Shown: positions 1 to 7,620, numbered from the stretch's first letter. The stretch: DNA of 10,605 bases from JACRPZ01 sp040758255 (GCA_040758255.1 JBFLVX010000082.1:1-10605), one strand, 5' to 3'. Numbers and translations: made by a program. The notes: generated from the sequence alone by a model not told the origin.

Positions 1-865
1 GTATCTCTTCTGCGGCCTTGTTGGAGCGGATGATATTAAAATCCTTGTCATGAATAGTGATAATGTCCGTTATGCTGTTGAAGGTGCTTTCCCAGTCCTG
101 CATCACGCTGTAAATCTCATCACTGGCTTTATAAAGCTCAGCTTTGTCGTGGCTGATAGTAGAAGACATCTGATTGAATGATGAAATCAGATCGCCTATC
201 TCATCATTGGAAGTTACAGGCACATTCTCCTGCGCTCCTCTCTCCTGAAAGGCAACGATGGATTTCCGGAGCCTGAGAAGAGGTGATATAACAAAACGGC
301 TGAGGAGCATATTAAGGGCGATCATAGCTAAAAGCGCAATAGTGATAAATGTCAGAATATCTGTACGCAGTCTTCCCTGCATCTCTTCCTTTAAATCAGA
401 AGATGAGAGGGTTAACCTTGTATAGCCGATTAATAAAGCTTCGGAATTTTCATCATGCTTAAAGAGAACAGGAGCGTAAAAGTCGTACAGGTCATCGTTT
501 TTTTTATAGAAGGGAACGCTGTAATTTTTAAAGTGCCCGATCGCTTCCGGCACTGGCGGCTCTTTCAGTTTCTCAAATGGATAGGCGTCAACAGCATTCC
601 ATGTGGTTGAGTAGATCTGCGACAGAGTGACGCCTTTCTCATGAACTATATATTCAGCCCTTTTGAGAAGGTCCAGGTTTTCAGCGGCTATGCCTTCTTC
701 AGCAGCCTTTGAAAGTGAAGAGCTTAACGCCGTGCCCTTCTCAATCAGAATATTATCAATCTGAATATGAGAATGCCTTATGAAAAAAGCTGTGTTTATG
801 ATTGCGACTACCGCAATAAGCAGCACGATAACGGCTGAGATTTTAGTCTTTATTGAGAAGTTCAT
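1..865 (-). CDS. Membrane sensor protein, HAMP and PAS domains (partial, N-terminal part)
   Basis: This is the first 288 residues of a membrane-bound signalling protein; the rest lies beyond the left edge. Residues about 9-29 are a hydrophobic segment (AVIVLLIAVVAIINTAFF), residues 30-165 form an extracytoplasmic sensor region, about 168-190 form a second membrane segment (ILTFITIALLAMIALNMLL), and 190-243 match a HAMP linker (ISPLLRLRKSI, then NDEIGDLISSFNQM). A PAS domain begins near 258 with the pattern FNSITDIITIHDKDFNIIRS. Such an arrangement is usual for sensor histidine kinases, but diguanylate cyclases share it and the output domain is not visible. The start is the ATG at 865; no strong ribosome binding site is seen, and an in-frame stop precedes it closely. 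It follows the PstS-like gene in the same direction after about 90 bases, so the binding protein may be linked to its signal; that is inference. Confidence 0.85.
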   Translation of the reverse strand, partial: MNFSIKTKISAVIVLLIAVVAIINTAFFIRHSHIQIDNILIEKGTALSSSLSKAAEEGIAAENLDLLKRAEYIVHEKGVTLSQIYSTTWNAVDAYPFEKLKEPPVPEAIGHFKNYSVPFYKKNDDLYDFYAPVLFKHDENSEALLIGYTRLTLSSSDLKEEMQGRLRTDILTFITIALLAMIALNMLLSRFVISPLLRLRKSIVAFQERGAQENVPVTSNDEIGDLISSFNQMSSTISHDKAELYKASDEIYSVMQDWESTFNSITDIITIHDKDFNIIRSNKAAEEI

Positions 866-897
866 GAGAACTATTTTACATGGATTATATCCCTTGG

Positions 898-928
898 ATT
901 CCCCCTTAAAAAAGGGGGATACAGGGGG
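898..928. repeat. C/G-rich hairpin between pstS-like and sensor genes
   Basis: CCCCCTTAAAAAAGGGGG at 901-918 forms a perfect 7-bp stem (901-907 with 912-918) around an AAAA loop, and a second GGGGG block follows at 924-928 that could pair instead. Read on the minus strand it lies just after the PstS-like stop codon, where it could attenuate or stop transcription or protect the 3' end, but no run of T follows, so it is not a standard intrinsic terminator. I have the impression that similar CCCCCTTTTTTAAGGGGG units occur dispersed in other bacterial genomes; only one copy is seen here. Confidence 0.55.
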
Positions 929-955
929 TTGTTCTTTTTAGTTTAAAAATTTGCT

Positions 956-1807
956 TCATTTTATATCCATAAGCGGCACAACGCCGTAGGAGCTGATAAG
1001 CTCTTGCCCTTTTCTGCTAAGCGCAAAGTCAACAAATTTTTTTGCCTCGGGCTTTGCGTCCTTAGTGAGCAGAAGGAAGAGCGGCCTCTTAAACGGATAT
1101 ATATTTTTTGAAATATTCTGCTTGTCAGGATAAATGCCGTCAACCTTCAACATCTTAACCTTGCGCTTTCTCGCGCTTGAAAAGCCTGTCGTTGCAAAAC
1201 CCTCAGCCGTATCTTCAACCATCTGCTCCACTATGCCGGTAGAAGCCAAAAAAATTGTATTTTGAGTTTGAACCGGATCCTGTCCGTTTAAAACCATCTC
1301 TCTTGTTGAAGAGTCAACACCGCTGAGACCGGGGCCTCTTTGCGGCTTTGAAATAAAAATCTTTACAGGAGCATTGCCGCCTCCCAACTCTTTCCAGTTG
1401 GTTATTTTGCCTGCGTATATAGCCCTGATATCATCAAGCGTTATATTCTCAACAGGATTTGATTTATGAACGATAAACGTCAGAGCGTCCCATGCAACCT
1501 GTATATAATCAATATCTTTATCCTCAGGATCATCCGCGAATTTGTGCCTGCAGGAGGCCGCGAAATCAACCCTGCCGCTTTTTAAATCTTCTATGCCTAC
1601 TACACTGCCTCCGCCCCTGACGAACATCTTTACACCTGTCCGCTTTTCGTAGTCCCTGGCAAGCTCCGTCAGATAGCCGGTATTGCTGACAGAGCATCCG
1701 CTTCCTGTCAGTTGTTCAGAATACGCAGGAGTATTTGCGAGGCATATGAAGAGGAGTACTGCCAAGCTGTGTTTTATATGTTTTAAGCACCCTTTGAATT
1801 TAAGCAT
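956..1807 (-). CDS. PstS-like periplasmic substrate-binding protein
   Basis: This is a secreted solute-binding protein of the phosphate/PBP-like family. A signal peptide is clear: basic start (KFKGCLKHIKH), hydrophobic core LAVLLFICLA, and a probable cleavage after AYS. The mature part shows GGGSVVGIEDLKSGRVDFAAS, where the family binds its oxyanion and carries the 'SG..D.A.S' pattern, then IYAGKITNWKELGG and SSTRE, the counterpart of the SGTRE loop of PstS. At about 283 residues it is short for classical PstS and resembles the stand-alone PstS-like group. No pstC, pstA, pstB or phoU is beside it, so it may serve sensing or a permease elsewhere; phosphate as ligand is probable but not shown. 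I prefer the ATG at 1807 because GGGGG lies five bases before it; an in-frame ATG at 1819 is also possible. Confidence 0.85.
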   Translation of the reverse strand: MLKFKGCLKHIKHSLAVLLFICLANTPAYSEQLTGSGCSVSNTGYLTELARDYEKRTGVKMFVRGGGSVVGIEDLKSGRVDFAASCRHKFADDPEDKDIDYIQVAWDALTFIVHKSNPVENITLDDIRAIYAGKITNWKELGGGNAPVKIFISKPQRGPGLSGVDSSTREMVLNGQDPVQTQNTIFLASTGIVEQMVEDTAEGFATTGFSSARKRKVKMLKVDGIYPDKQNISKNIYPFKRPLFLLLTKDAKPEAKKFVDFALSRKGQELISSYGVVPLMDIK

Positions 1808-1849
1808 CTTAGCCCCCATCCTTATATGCGGTTAATTTATGCTTTTTAA

Positions 1850-1877
1850 ATTGTACCATTAATTGAATCTTTGTCAA
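1850..1877 (-). promoter_or_regulatory. Sigma-70 promoter of the PstS-like gene
   Basis: On the minus strand, TTGACA (1877-1872) is a perfect -35 box, followed by a 16-bp spacer and TACAAT (1855-1850), a one-mismatch -10 box. Transcription would start near 1843, giving a leader of about 36 bases to the ATG at 1807. The -10 box lies inside one arm of a 7-bp inverted repeat (ATTGTAC at 1850-1856, GTACAAT at 1888-1894) that could be an operator or chance. Confidence 0.75.
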
Positions 1878-1958
1878 TGACCGAGGTGTACAATCTGATT
1901 ATTGATTGTGTTAAGATGTGGCATGACTTTTTGCCTATGAGGATTCATTACCAAACTT

Positions 1959-2822
1959 ATGGAAAAAAGAATGCGGACTGCCGGTTATCAACTCCTTGAT
2001 TCAGGAATGGGGAATAAACTCGAACGAGTAGGCCCTTACCTTCTCGTGCGTCCTTCTCCGCAGGCTGTCTGGTCTCCTTCCCTTCCAAAAGAGAGATGGC
2101 AGGAGGCCGATGCCGTATATATCAGGAGTTCCACCGGCGGCGGTAAATGGGAATTCAGACGCCTTCTTCCTGAAAAGTGGGAGATTGAATACGGGGGCTT
2201 CAGATTTGCCGTGAAGCCGACAGGGTTCGGGCATCTCGGCCTATTTCCTGAACAGATAGATAGCTGGGAATGGATTTCGGAAAAGGTGAAGACGGCAAAG
2301 AGAGAGATAACTGTGCTTAATCTGTTTGCTTACACAGGCGGAAGCACGCTGGCTGCTGCTTCTGCAGGGGCGAGTGTCTGCCACCTTGATGCTTCAAAAG
2401 GTGTTGTGGATTGGGGAAGAGAGAACGCAGCCCTCTCAAATTTAAGCGGACAGTCAATACGCTGGATTGTTGATGACGCACAAAAATTTATCAGCAAAGA
2501 AATACGCAGGGGCAAGAGATATGATGCTGTCATACTTGACCCCCCTTCCTTTGGCCGCGGAGCCAAAGGCGAGATATGGAAGATTGAGGATGACCTGACC
2601 AAACTCCTGAACTCATGCCGTGAACTTTTAAGCGATGACCCTCTCTTTGTACTCTTAAGCTGTCATTCCCCTGGTTTTACGCCTCTGGTATTGCAAAACC
2701 TCCTTGCAGAGATGATGAAGAAGATAAAAGGAAAATTATCCTGCGCAGAGATGATGCTTACAGAGGCTGAATCAGGAAGGCCCCTCCCCTGCGGAAGTTA
2801 CGCGCGGTGGTCATCAAAGTGA
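1959..2822 (+). CDS. Class I SAM-dependent methyltransferase, RlmI/RlmK-like
   Basis: The protein (287 residues) has a Rossmann-type SAM methyltransferase domain: motif I is NLFAYTGGST (121-130), the acidic residue after strand 2 is in HLDAS (142-146), VDDA (171-174) follows, and the catalytic motif DPPSFGRG (194-201) is of the (D/N)PP(S/F) kind found in RNA and protein base methyltransferases. LLSCHSPGF (232-240) is also typical of the COG1092 family that includes the 23S rRNA cytosine methyltransferase RlmI. The N-terminal 110 residues (WEFRRLLPEKW, GHLGLFPEQ) lack an obvious PUA domain, so it is a shorter relative. Its exact target is unknown; rRNA is likely from family and from the RNA methyltransferase gene fused to its end by translational coupling. 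The ATG at 1959 is used, but GAGG is 16 bases upstream, so the ATG at 1971 remains possible. Confidence 0.8.
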   Translation: MEKRMRTAGYQLLDSGMGNKLERVGPYLLVRPSPQAVWSPSLPKERWQEADAVYIRSSTGGGKWEFRRLLPEKWEIEYGGFRFAVKPTGFGHLGLFPEQIDSWEWISEKVKTAKREITVLNLFAYTGGSTLAAASAGASVCHLDASKGVVDWGRENAALSNLSGQSIRWIVDDAQKFISKEIRRGKRYDAVILDPPSFGRGAKGEIWKIEDDLTKLLNSCRELLSDDPLFVLLSCHSPGFTPLVLQNLLAEMMKKIKGKLSCAEMMLTEAESGRPLPCGSYARWSSK

Positions 2823-3625
2823 TGAATATAATAACGAGCTTGAAAAATCCTAAGGTTGGAGAAGCTGTAAAGCTTACGGAGAGACGGCGGCGGGAAGAGA
2901 CGGGATTATTCCTTATCGAAGGCGTTAAGGAATTGTCTTTAGCCTTAAAGAGCGGCGTAAAACTCTCCAGGCTCTTTTATTGCGAAGAACTCTTCAAAGT
3001 GGATGAGGAGAGAGAAATAATCAAGACGGCTGCAAAGCAGGGAGCAGAGCTTATTCCGGTTACCTCAAATGTATTTAAAAAAATGGTCTACAGGGAAGGA
3101 TCGTTCGGACTGCTGGCAGAGGCGGGACAGTTTAAAAGGGAATTGAAAGACATATCATTATCTATTCCGCCGCTTCTAATTGTAGTTGAAGGCGCGGAGA
3201 AGCCCGGTAATCTCGGCGCTATTCTCCGCTCGGCTGACGCTGCCGGAGCTGACGGCGTGATAGTCTGCGGCAAGGGCGCTGATATTTACAACCCCAATGT
3301 GGTCAGGGCAAGTATGGGAGCTCTCTTCACTATTCCGGTTATCGAATCAACTGCTGAAGAAGCAATAAGATGGCTGAAGGGTAAGGATATAATGATTGTG
3401 GCGGCAACGCCCAATGCTGATAAGAGCTATTTTGATGCTGATTTGAAAGTAGCCTGCGCTATTGTTATGGGAAGCGAGCATGAAGGGCTGAGCAGCGTTT
3501 TATTAAAAGCCGCTGACATTAAGGTCATGATACCGATGAAGGGCAAGGCTGACTCGCTCAATCTCTCCGCCGCCACTGCTGTTATCCTTTATGAGGCAGT
3601 CAGGCAGCGGCGGGGGGATAATTAA
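2822..3625 (+). CDS. SpoU/TrmH-family RNA 2'-O-methyltransferase
   Basis: A 267-residue SPOUT enzyme that would transfer a methyl group from SAM to a ribose 2'-OH in rRNA or tRNA. The N-terminal part (ITSLKNPKV, FLIEGVKE at 30-37) matches the RNA 2'-O ribose methyltransferase substrate-binding domain. The three SpoU motifs are intact: motif 1 NLGAILRSADAAG (130-142, with Asn130 and Arg136), motif 2 GSEHEGL (217-223) and motif 3 IPMKGKADSLNLSAA (237-251), which together build the knotted SAM site. NPNVVRASMGALF (158-169 region) is also typical. The preferred start is the ATG at 2822, sharing one base with the TGA of the preceding gene (TGATG), a usual sign of translational coupling; GTG codons at 2807 and 2819 are alternatives. 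The stop TAA lies in the TTAA shared with the convergent neighbour. Which nucleotide it modifies cannot be read from sequence. Confidence 0.88.
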   Translation: MNIITSLKNPKVGEAVKLTERRRREETGLFLIEGVKELSLALKSGVKLSRLFYCEELFKVDEEREIIKTAAKQGAELIPVTSNVFKKMVYREGSFGLLAEAGQFKRELKDISLSIPPLLIVVEGAEKPGNLGAILRSADAAGADGVIVCGKGADIYNPNVVRASMGALFTIPVIESTAEEAIRWLKGKDIMIVAATPNADKSYFDADLKVACAIVMGSEHEGLSSVLLKAADIKVMIPMKGKADSLNLSAATAVILYEAVRQRRGDN

Positions 3626-4929
3626 AGAATTACGACTGAAGGCAGAGGTTTGATAAAATGCTGGCGGAGGCTGTAGGTATACGACCCCTGGCTTGGGATC
3701 ATCAGGACATCTCCATCCTCAATGCTCTTTCCCCAATAGGTATATCCCCAGACATCATGAGGCGTGCAGAGCGAACCGAGGATATTGCATTCCCTTTCAT
3801 TAAAAGAAGGGCTGGTGAGGTTTAATACAGGGAAATAATCAGTTTCAAAACGTTCCCATCCGATCGCATTGGTGCCTGCATCGGTGATGACCATATCATC
3901 CGCTTTTTTGTCTGCTACAGACATAAGCATATGCATGGCATCATGACAGATCCATCTGCCCGGCTCAAAGCATATCCGGCATTTAATAACGGAAAAAATA
4001 TGCCGATTTATCGCCTGACTCAATCGCGCGGCAAAGTCATCAATGCTTGCCGCAGGAAAGCAATAATGGTCTGTCGGCTTTCCGGCTTCTCTGCCGATAG
4101 CCGTCCGGAGTTGTCCCTCCCTCGTTCCGGCAGGCTGAAGCCACTCTCCCTGCGGAGGCCAGTACCCTCCGCCTATGTCAATAAATTCAATGCTCTTTCT
4201 GCATGATTCAGGCAAACTCGCCAATCTTCGGCCCAGCATCTCAATGAAATTGCACTGGGCATCGGGAGTGAGATTCCAACTCATATGGAACTGGAGGCCG
4301 GCAAAATGGACATTCGGGCGCTTAATCGCCTCTTCAAAGAAGAGAGGCAGAGCGTCAAGCGGTATGCCGAATTTACGCCAGAGAGTTTCCTGTCCGGTTG
4401 TCAGACGCACGCCTGCGCTAACCAGTTTATTGTTCGCTGCGGCGATCTCTTGCAGCCTATTTAATTCGCCAAAACTGTCTATAAGAACAGTGACACTGTC
4501 GCTATTCGTGACAGCCATCTGCAATTCCGCTCTTGTCTTCCCGGGCCCGCTGAAAACAATATCACGCGCTTCCAGATCCAACGCCATTTTAAGCTCCAGC
4601 CCGCTGGAGACATCCAGTCCAAACCCGGATTGAAGGAGAGTGCGGGCCACATCAGGATGATTATTGCTCTTGACGGCGAAATAGAAAGCTGTATCCTGAA
4701 TCACCTTATTGAAACTATGTCTGAACTTATCCGCTCTATCCCTCAGGATTGAAGAGTCAAGTATATAAAGCGGCAGAGATTCTCCCTTTACAGCTTCAAG
4801 ATATTTACTGCCGAGATTAAAGCAATCTTTTACATAGGAGAGCAGTTCTTCGCTGGGAAGCAAAGGCGTTTTTTCGGATAGAGCTGATTCTATTTCAGTA
4901 GGGGAAAATTTTTCGGTATTTTCTTTCAT
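3622..4929 (-). CDS. Fold-type III PLP-dependent amino-acid decarboxylase (ODC/DAPDC family)
   Basis: A 435-residue enzyme of the alanine racemase/ornithine-diaminopimelate decarboxylase family, last gene of the four-gene operon. Visible key residues: Lys87 in FAVKSN (Schiff base with PLP), His215 in FHMS, the phosphate-binding loop IDIGGGYW (250-257), EPGR (322-325), the catalytic cysteine Cys388 in CTPHD (388-392), and Tyr417 near GSYTYS. The CxxxD pattern is that of decarboxylases (CDGLD in ornithine, CESGD in diaminopimelate decarboxylase), but the second residue, which contacts the far end of the substrate, is Thr here and the motif continues PHD, so the substrate probably differs from ornithine, arginine or diaminopimelate. 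It begins with an approximately 45-residue extension before the barrel. Its ATG shares one base with the stop of the ATP-grasp gene (TAATG); GGTGG ten bases upstream is the likely ribosome site. Product of the reaction unknown. Confidence 0.85.
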   Translation of the reverse strand: MKENTEKFSPTEIESALSEKTPLLPSEELLSYVKDCFNLGSKYLEAVKGESLPLYILDSSILRDRADKFRHSFNKVIQDTAFYFAVKSNNHPDVARTLLQSGFGLDVSSGLELKMALDLEARDIVFSGPGKTRAELQMAVTNSDSVTVLIDSFGELNRLQEIAAANNKLVSAGVRLTTGQETLWRKFGIPLDALPLFFEEAIKRPNVHFAGLQFHMSWNLTPDAQCNFIEMLGRRLASLPESCRKSIEFIDIGGGYWPPQGEWLQPAGTREGQLRTAIGREAGKPTDHYCFPAASIDDFAARLSQAINRHIFSVIKCRICFEPGRWICHDAMHMLMSVADKKADDMVITDAGTNAIGWERFETDYFPVLNLTSPSFNERECNILGSLCTPHDVWGYTYWGKSIEDGDVLMIPSQGSYTYSLRQHFIKPLPSVVIL

Positions 4930-6197
4930 TATTTTATATCCACCTTTAATTTATTGGAAAGCTCGTCAAGTTGGCTCTCCAAATCGCTCTCATCGGGACT
5001 GAATATAATATGTCCAAGAAGCCATGACTCATAATCTTCAGGCGGCATACAGACGATATGTCCCTTACGTCTCGGCAGATGGATCTCAAGCACCCTCGGG
5101 TCACGGCTCAGATGATGAGCATCTATTCTTTTCAGAACTCCGCCGCGCAATGCATGGAGGCGCAAGCCAGCACAAGGTTTCTGATTCTGCAGGTTACTGA
5201 TTTTAACCGGAATCTGCCGGGCAAAATCGAGGTTCAGTTTCAGAATATCCAGATTCATTGAATGTCTGAGCAGATATGGAAGACAGTCGCCGCCGGGACG
5301 AGGCGTCATCTCTAAGAGTATGATTTCACTGCCGCAAAGTATGAAGTCCGCCATGCAGACAGCCCTTCTGATCCCCAATGCCTCCGCTCCATAAAAAAGG
5401 ATGCGCTCAAACATTTGTTCTTCAATCTCCTCCGGCAACGACGCCTCGATAATATAACCCCGAATCGTACCAAAAGGGCCATGCGGTGATTGTATCTTTC
5501 TGGCCAGCCGAATAATCTCTACCCTGCCATTATCAATAATGAAGTCACAGCTATATTCCAATCCGCTGACAAGTTCTTCAATGATTATCGAATGAGCAGA
5601 ATCAGAATTTGATTTATAAAGACGGTGCAACCGCCGCTCTTGCAGCCCCTTATGGATTTCAGCAAAGGCTGTCCGGCACTCCTCCGGACTGTCACAGCGA
5701 AAGACAAGTTCAGAGCCGCTGCCGGTCAGAGGCTTCATCACGCAAGAGATCTTTATCAGATTAAAGAAAGCAACCGCCTCGTCATCTGTCCCGACTATTC
5801 TTGATCTGGGACAACGTATATTATTTTGCTCCCAGAGTAGTTTTGAAATGTACTTATCGCGGCAATTCCTTATAGTCTCAACATCAGGATATGGTAATGA
5901 ATAGTGCTGCGCCAGATTAGCCGCAAGCTCCATTGATTCGCAATCAAAACATGCTATTCCAACAAGAGAAATATCCCACTTTTGAAAATGGTTCTTTAGC
6001 GAACTAAGCGCCTCACTATAGTCATTCAGATCGCAAAGGAGTTCTTCTGATTTAGATGGTGACGGCTCCTGCGCATTTTGACGTATTAAACGGTCTGTGA
6101 GAAAGAGCGCCACATCTGGGTATGCCTGCCGAATCCACTCTATGTAATCAGCCGTGGTTCCGACAACGAGGACTCTTGATTTAGACTTCACAGTCAA
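4929..6197 (-). CDS. ATP-grasp carboxylate-amine ligase family protein
   Basis: A 422-residue ATP-grasp protein, the third gene of the operon. Enzymes of this fold activate a carboxylate as acyl phosphate and join it to an amine or thiol. The pre-ATP-grasp part has RVLVVGTT (8-15) and a substrate-side region with NCRDKYISKLLWEQNNI (111-127). The ATP-binding core has VMKPLTGSGSELV (153-165), with the phosphate-contacting Lys154, then IIIEELVSGLEYSCDF (204-219) and the metal-binding end ADFIL (283-287) and LLEMTPRPGGD (294-304), where Glu296 is the metal ligand and Asn of the usual E.N.R is Thr298. The C-terminal 100 residues resemble the added lobe of the biotin-carboxylase-like group. The substrate is unknown. 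Its start is poorly defined: TTG at 6197 overlaps the preceding stop by 17 bases, and the GTG at 6191 is an alternative. Confidence 0.82.
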   Translation of the reverse strand: MTVKSKSRVLVVGTTADYIEWIRQAYPDVALFLTDRLIRQNAQEPSPSKSEELLCDLNDYSEALSSLKNHFQKWDISLVGIACFDCESMELAANLAQHYSLPYPDVETIRNCRDKYISKLLWEQNNIRCPRSRIVGTDDEAVAFFNLIKISCVMKPLTGSGSELVFRCDSPEECRTAFAEIHKGLQERRLHRLYKSNSDSAHSIIIEELVSGLEYSCDFIIDNGRVEIIRLARKIQSPHGPFGTIRGYIIEASLPEEIEEQMFERILFYGAEALGIRRAVCMADFILCGSEIILLEMTPRPGGDCLPYLLRHSMNLDILKLNLDFARQIPVKISNLQNQKPCAGLRLHALRGGVLKRIDAHHLSRDPRVLEIHLPRRKGHIVCMPPEDYESWLLGHIIFSPDESDLESQLDELSNKLKVDIK

Positions 6198-7152
6198 CGC
6201 TCATGCCTGTATGAATGCTCTCTGAAATTGCGCATCCGGCAGGGTTTGCAGTGATCTGATAAAGAGGGCGGGGGGCCAGATGAAAGCGTTCCTTCCAGCC
6301 GAAGTCACCGCAGAGAAAGTCAGCCACCTCAAGGCGCTGTGCGCATGACCACTCCAGATGATGAAAGTTAATCATTTTTGCAACGCCTGCGAAATTTGGA
6401 TTTGTTCCGCCTGCGAGAACCGTATAATGCTTCCTCCAAACAGCGCCTATATCAACAGCCGCTATTTCACCGCCTATTATAACTGCCGTTGTCCTCAGCA
6501 TCCCCTTGTCATGCAGCCATGCTGTCAGGTTCTCAAAGGCGTTAAGAAAGCGCGGATCGCTGAAGTATGAATTTTCCTTAAAGGCCTCGATATTCATTCT
6601 GAAGATATGCTCAACATCTGAAAGATTGTCATGCCTGAAAGAAACCCCTTGCGCTTCCAAAAGAGAGGATTCCTTTGCATTGTTTTTGCGGAACTTTTTT
6701 GATAATTGATGAAGATATTGCTGGAATGAATAATTGTATTGTCCAGGATAAAAGAGGTAACCTGTTTCGTCCAATTCAACGGTATGATTGTCCCATGCGA
6801 TTGATTCAGAGGTGAGATACCTGAGGTGGGTCCTGCCCGGAAGAGCGGCTATCATCTCTGAAAAGACCAGAGAGTTCTCAGCCATGATCTTGTTCTGTTC
6901 AAGCCATGTCTTGCCCTTCCATGTCTCTCCCGGAAATTGCGCGAAAAGCCCTTCTTCCTCGATCCAGCTTAAGGCAAGCGACCCCTGAATCCTTCCGCTA
7001 TCTTCAGCCACTATGAATTTGACCGGGCGGTTAAAGGCTTGAGCAAAACAATCGCGGAGATCCCAGAGATCAAAGATGCAATCTTCTGGCCAGATCATCT
7101 CCCATATACGGCAACACTCTTCGATATCTTCGCATTCCCTGATCTTCAGCAA
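6181..7152 (-). CDS. FemAB/CelD-like GNAT-fold acyltransferase
   Basis: A protein of about 323 residues with the double-GNAT architecture of PF13480-type proteins (FemAB- and CelD/BcsL-like). The N-lobe (about residues 10-90) ends with IVAEDSGRIQGSLALSW; the C-lobe carries the family pattern LSKKFRKNNAKESSLLEAQG, then IGGEIAAVDIGAVW and YTVLAGGTNPNFAGVAKMINFHHLEWSC, and closes with FLCGDFGWKERFH. Such proteins acylate sugars or amines, or add amino acids from aminoacyl-tRNA; which applies here cannot be told. Second gene of the operon. I choose the TTG at 7152 because AGGAG (7159-7163) sits six bases before it, right at the end of the preceding gene, leaving a two-base gap between stop and start. 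An alternative TTG at 7185 gives 11 more residues and a 31-base overlap. No ATG lies near. Confidence 0.75.
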   Translation of the reverse strand: MLKIRECEDIEECCRIWEMIWPEDCIFDLWDLRDCFAQAFNRPVKFIVAEDSGRIQGSLALSWIEEEGLFAQFPGETWKGKTWLEQNKIMAENSLVFSEMIAALPGRTHLRYLTSESIAWDNHTVELDETGYLFYPGQYNYSFQQYLHQLSKKFRKNNAKESSLLEAQGVSFRHDNLSDVEHIFRMNIEAFKENSYFSDPRFLNAFENLTAWLHDKGMLRTTAVIIGGEIAAVDIGAVWRKHYTVLAGGTNPNFAGVAKMINFHHLEWSCAQRLEVADFLCGDFGWKERFHLAPRPLYQITANPAGCAISESIHTGMSVDCEV

Positions 7153-7154
7153 TA

Positions 7155-7580
7155 TTAACTCCTGAGGGTAACGCTGAGATTGCAATGACTGCCTTCGAAA
7201 TATTGCCGTGCGAACAGTTCCACCTTTTCCGGGTCATAGGGCTTGCAGCTGAAGACATCCAGATAAACCGCGTTGCTCTGGTTGGCAAAATGAGCGGAGA
7301 TAAGGGAGGTCTCGATAAGTTGCACCATCGAATACCCTGCAACGCGTTCATCCTCTCCGAAATGCACCACCTGAGTCTCTCCGAAGCGTTTCATCTCTAT
7401 CAGATCGCAGAGTTCAACAACAAAACGCCGGATCACCTCCGCGTCTCTGATCTTGACGGGATTGCAGTTATAGATGTCGATTGCTGATGCGATGCCCCAT
7501 ACTTTCTCTTCTATCGCTCTTTCCATGACATTCCGACCGTCAACATCCTCTCTTAATCCTACATTTCCCGTCATTTGCAT
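7155..7580 (-). CDS. AdoMet-decarboxylase (SpeD)-fold protein, processing-site variant
   Basis: A 141-residue relative of bacterial S-adenosylmethionine decarboxylase, first gene of the operon. Core features: the first strand WGIASAIDIYNCN (28-40) matches GRHLVAEFYECD of SpeD, GYSMVQLIETSLISAHF (82-98) matches GVVVISESHLTIHTW, and YLDVFSCKPYDPEKV (106-120) matches AIDLFTCGEDVDPWK. The residues known in Thermotoga SpeD (Ser55, pyruvoyl-forming Ser63, His68, Cys83) line up exactly in spacing with Ser84, Ser92, His97 and Cys112. The residue before the cleavage Ser is Thr91 instead of Glu, and the His after it is Leu93, so self-cleavage or substrate choice may differ. Homologs with ornithine or arginine decarboxylase activity have been reported. 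The ATG at 7580 is chosen because the predicted transcription start lies at about 7651, excluding an upstream in-frame start at 7691, and AGGAGG lies 12 bases ahead. Confidence 0.8.
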   Translation of the reverse strand: MQMTGNVGLREDVDGRNVMERAIEEKVWGIASAIDIYNCNPVKIRDAEVIRRFVVELCDLIEMKRFGETQVVHFGEDERVAGYSMVQLIETSLISAHFANQSNAVYLDVFSCKPYDPEKVELFARQYFEGSHCNLSVTLRS

Positions 7581-7592
7581 TTTTTTGCCGAA

Positions 7593-7598
7593 CCTCCT
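7593..7598 (-). promoter_or_regulatory. Ribosome binding site AGGAGG of the SpeD-like gene
   Basis: A perfect AGGAGG on the minus strand, 12 bases before the ATG at 7580. The spacing is long but no other strong site is near; the next in-frame ATG (7574) would be 18 bases away. It supports the start at 7580. Confidence 0.65.
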
Positions 7599-7620
7599 TA
7601 AGTTGGTTTTTATTGATGCG

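Noticed and set aside
1889..1894. TACAAT on the plus strand as -10 box for the methyltransferase gene
   Set aside because: No -35 box at suitable distance; TTGTCA is only 12 bases upstream. The match is explained by the inverted repeat.
4175..4633. 152-residue open frame on the plus strand
   Set aside because: It lies wholly antisense to the PLP decarboxylase, whose motifs are intact, and shows no ribosome site or recognisable domain.
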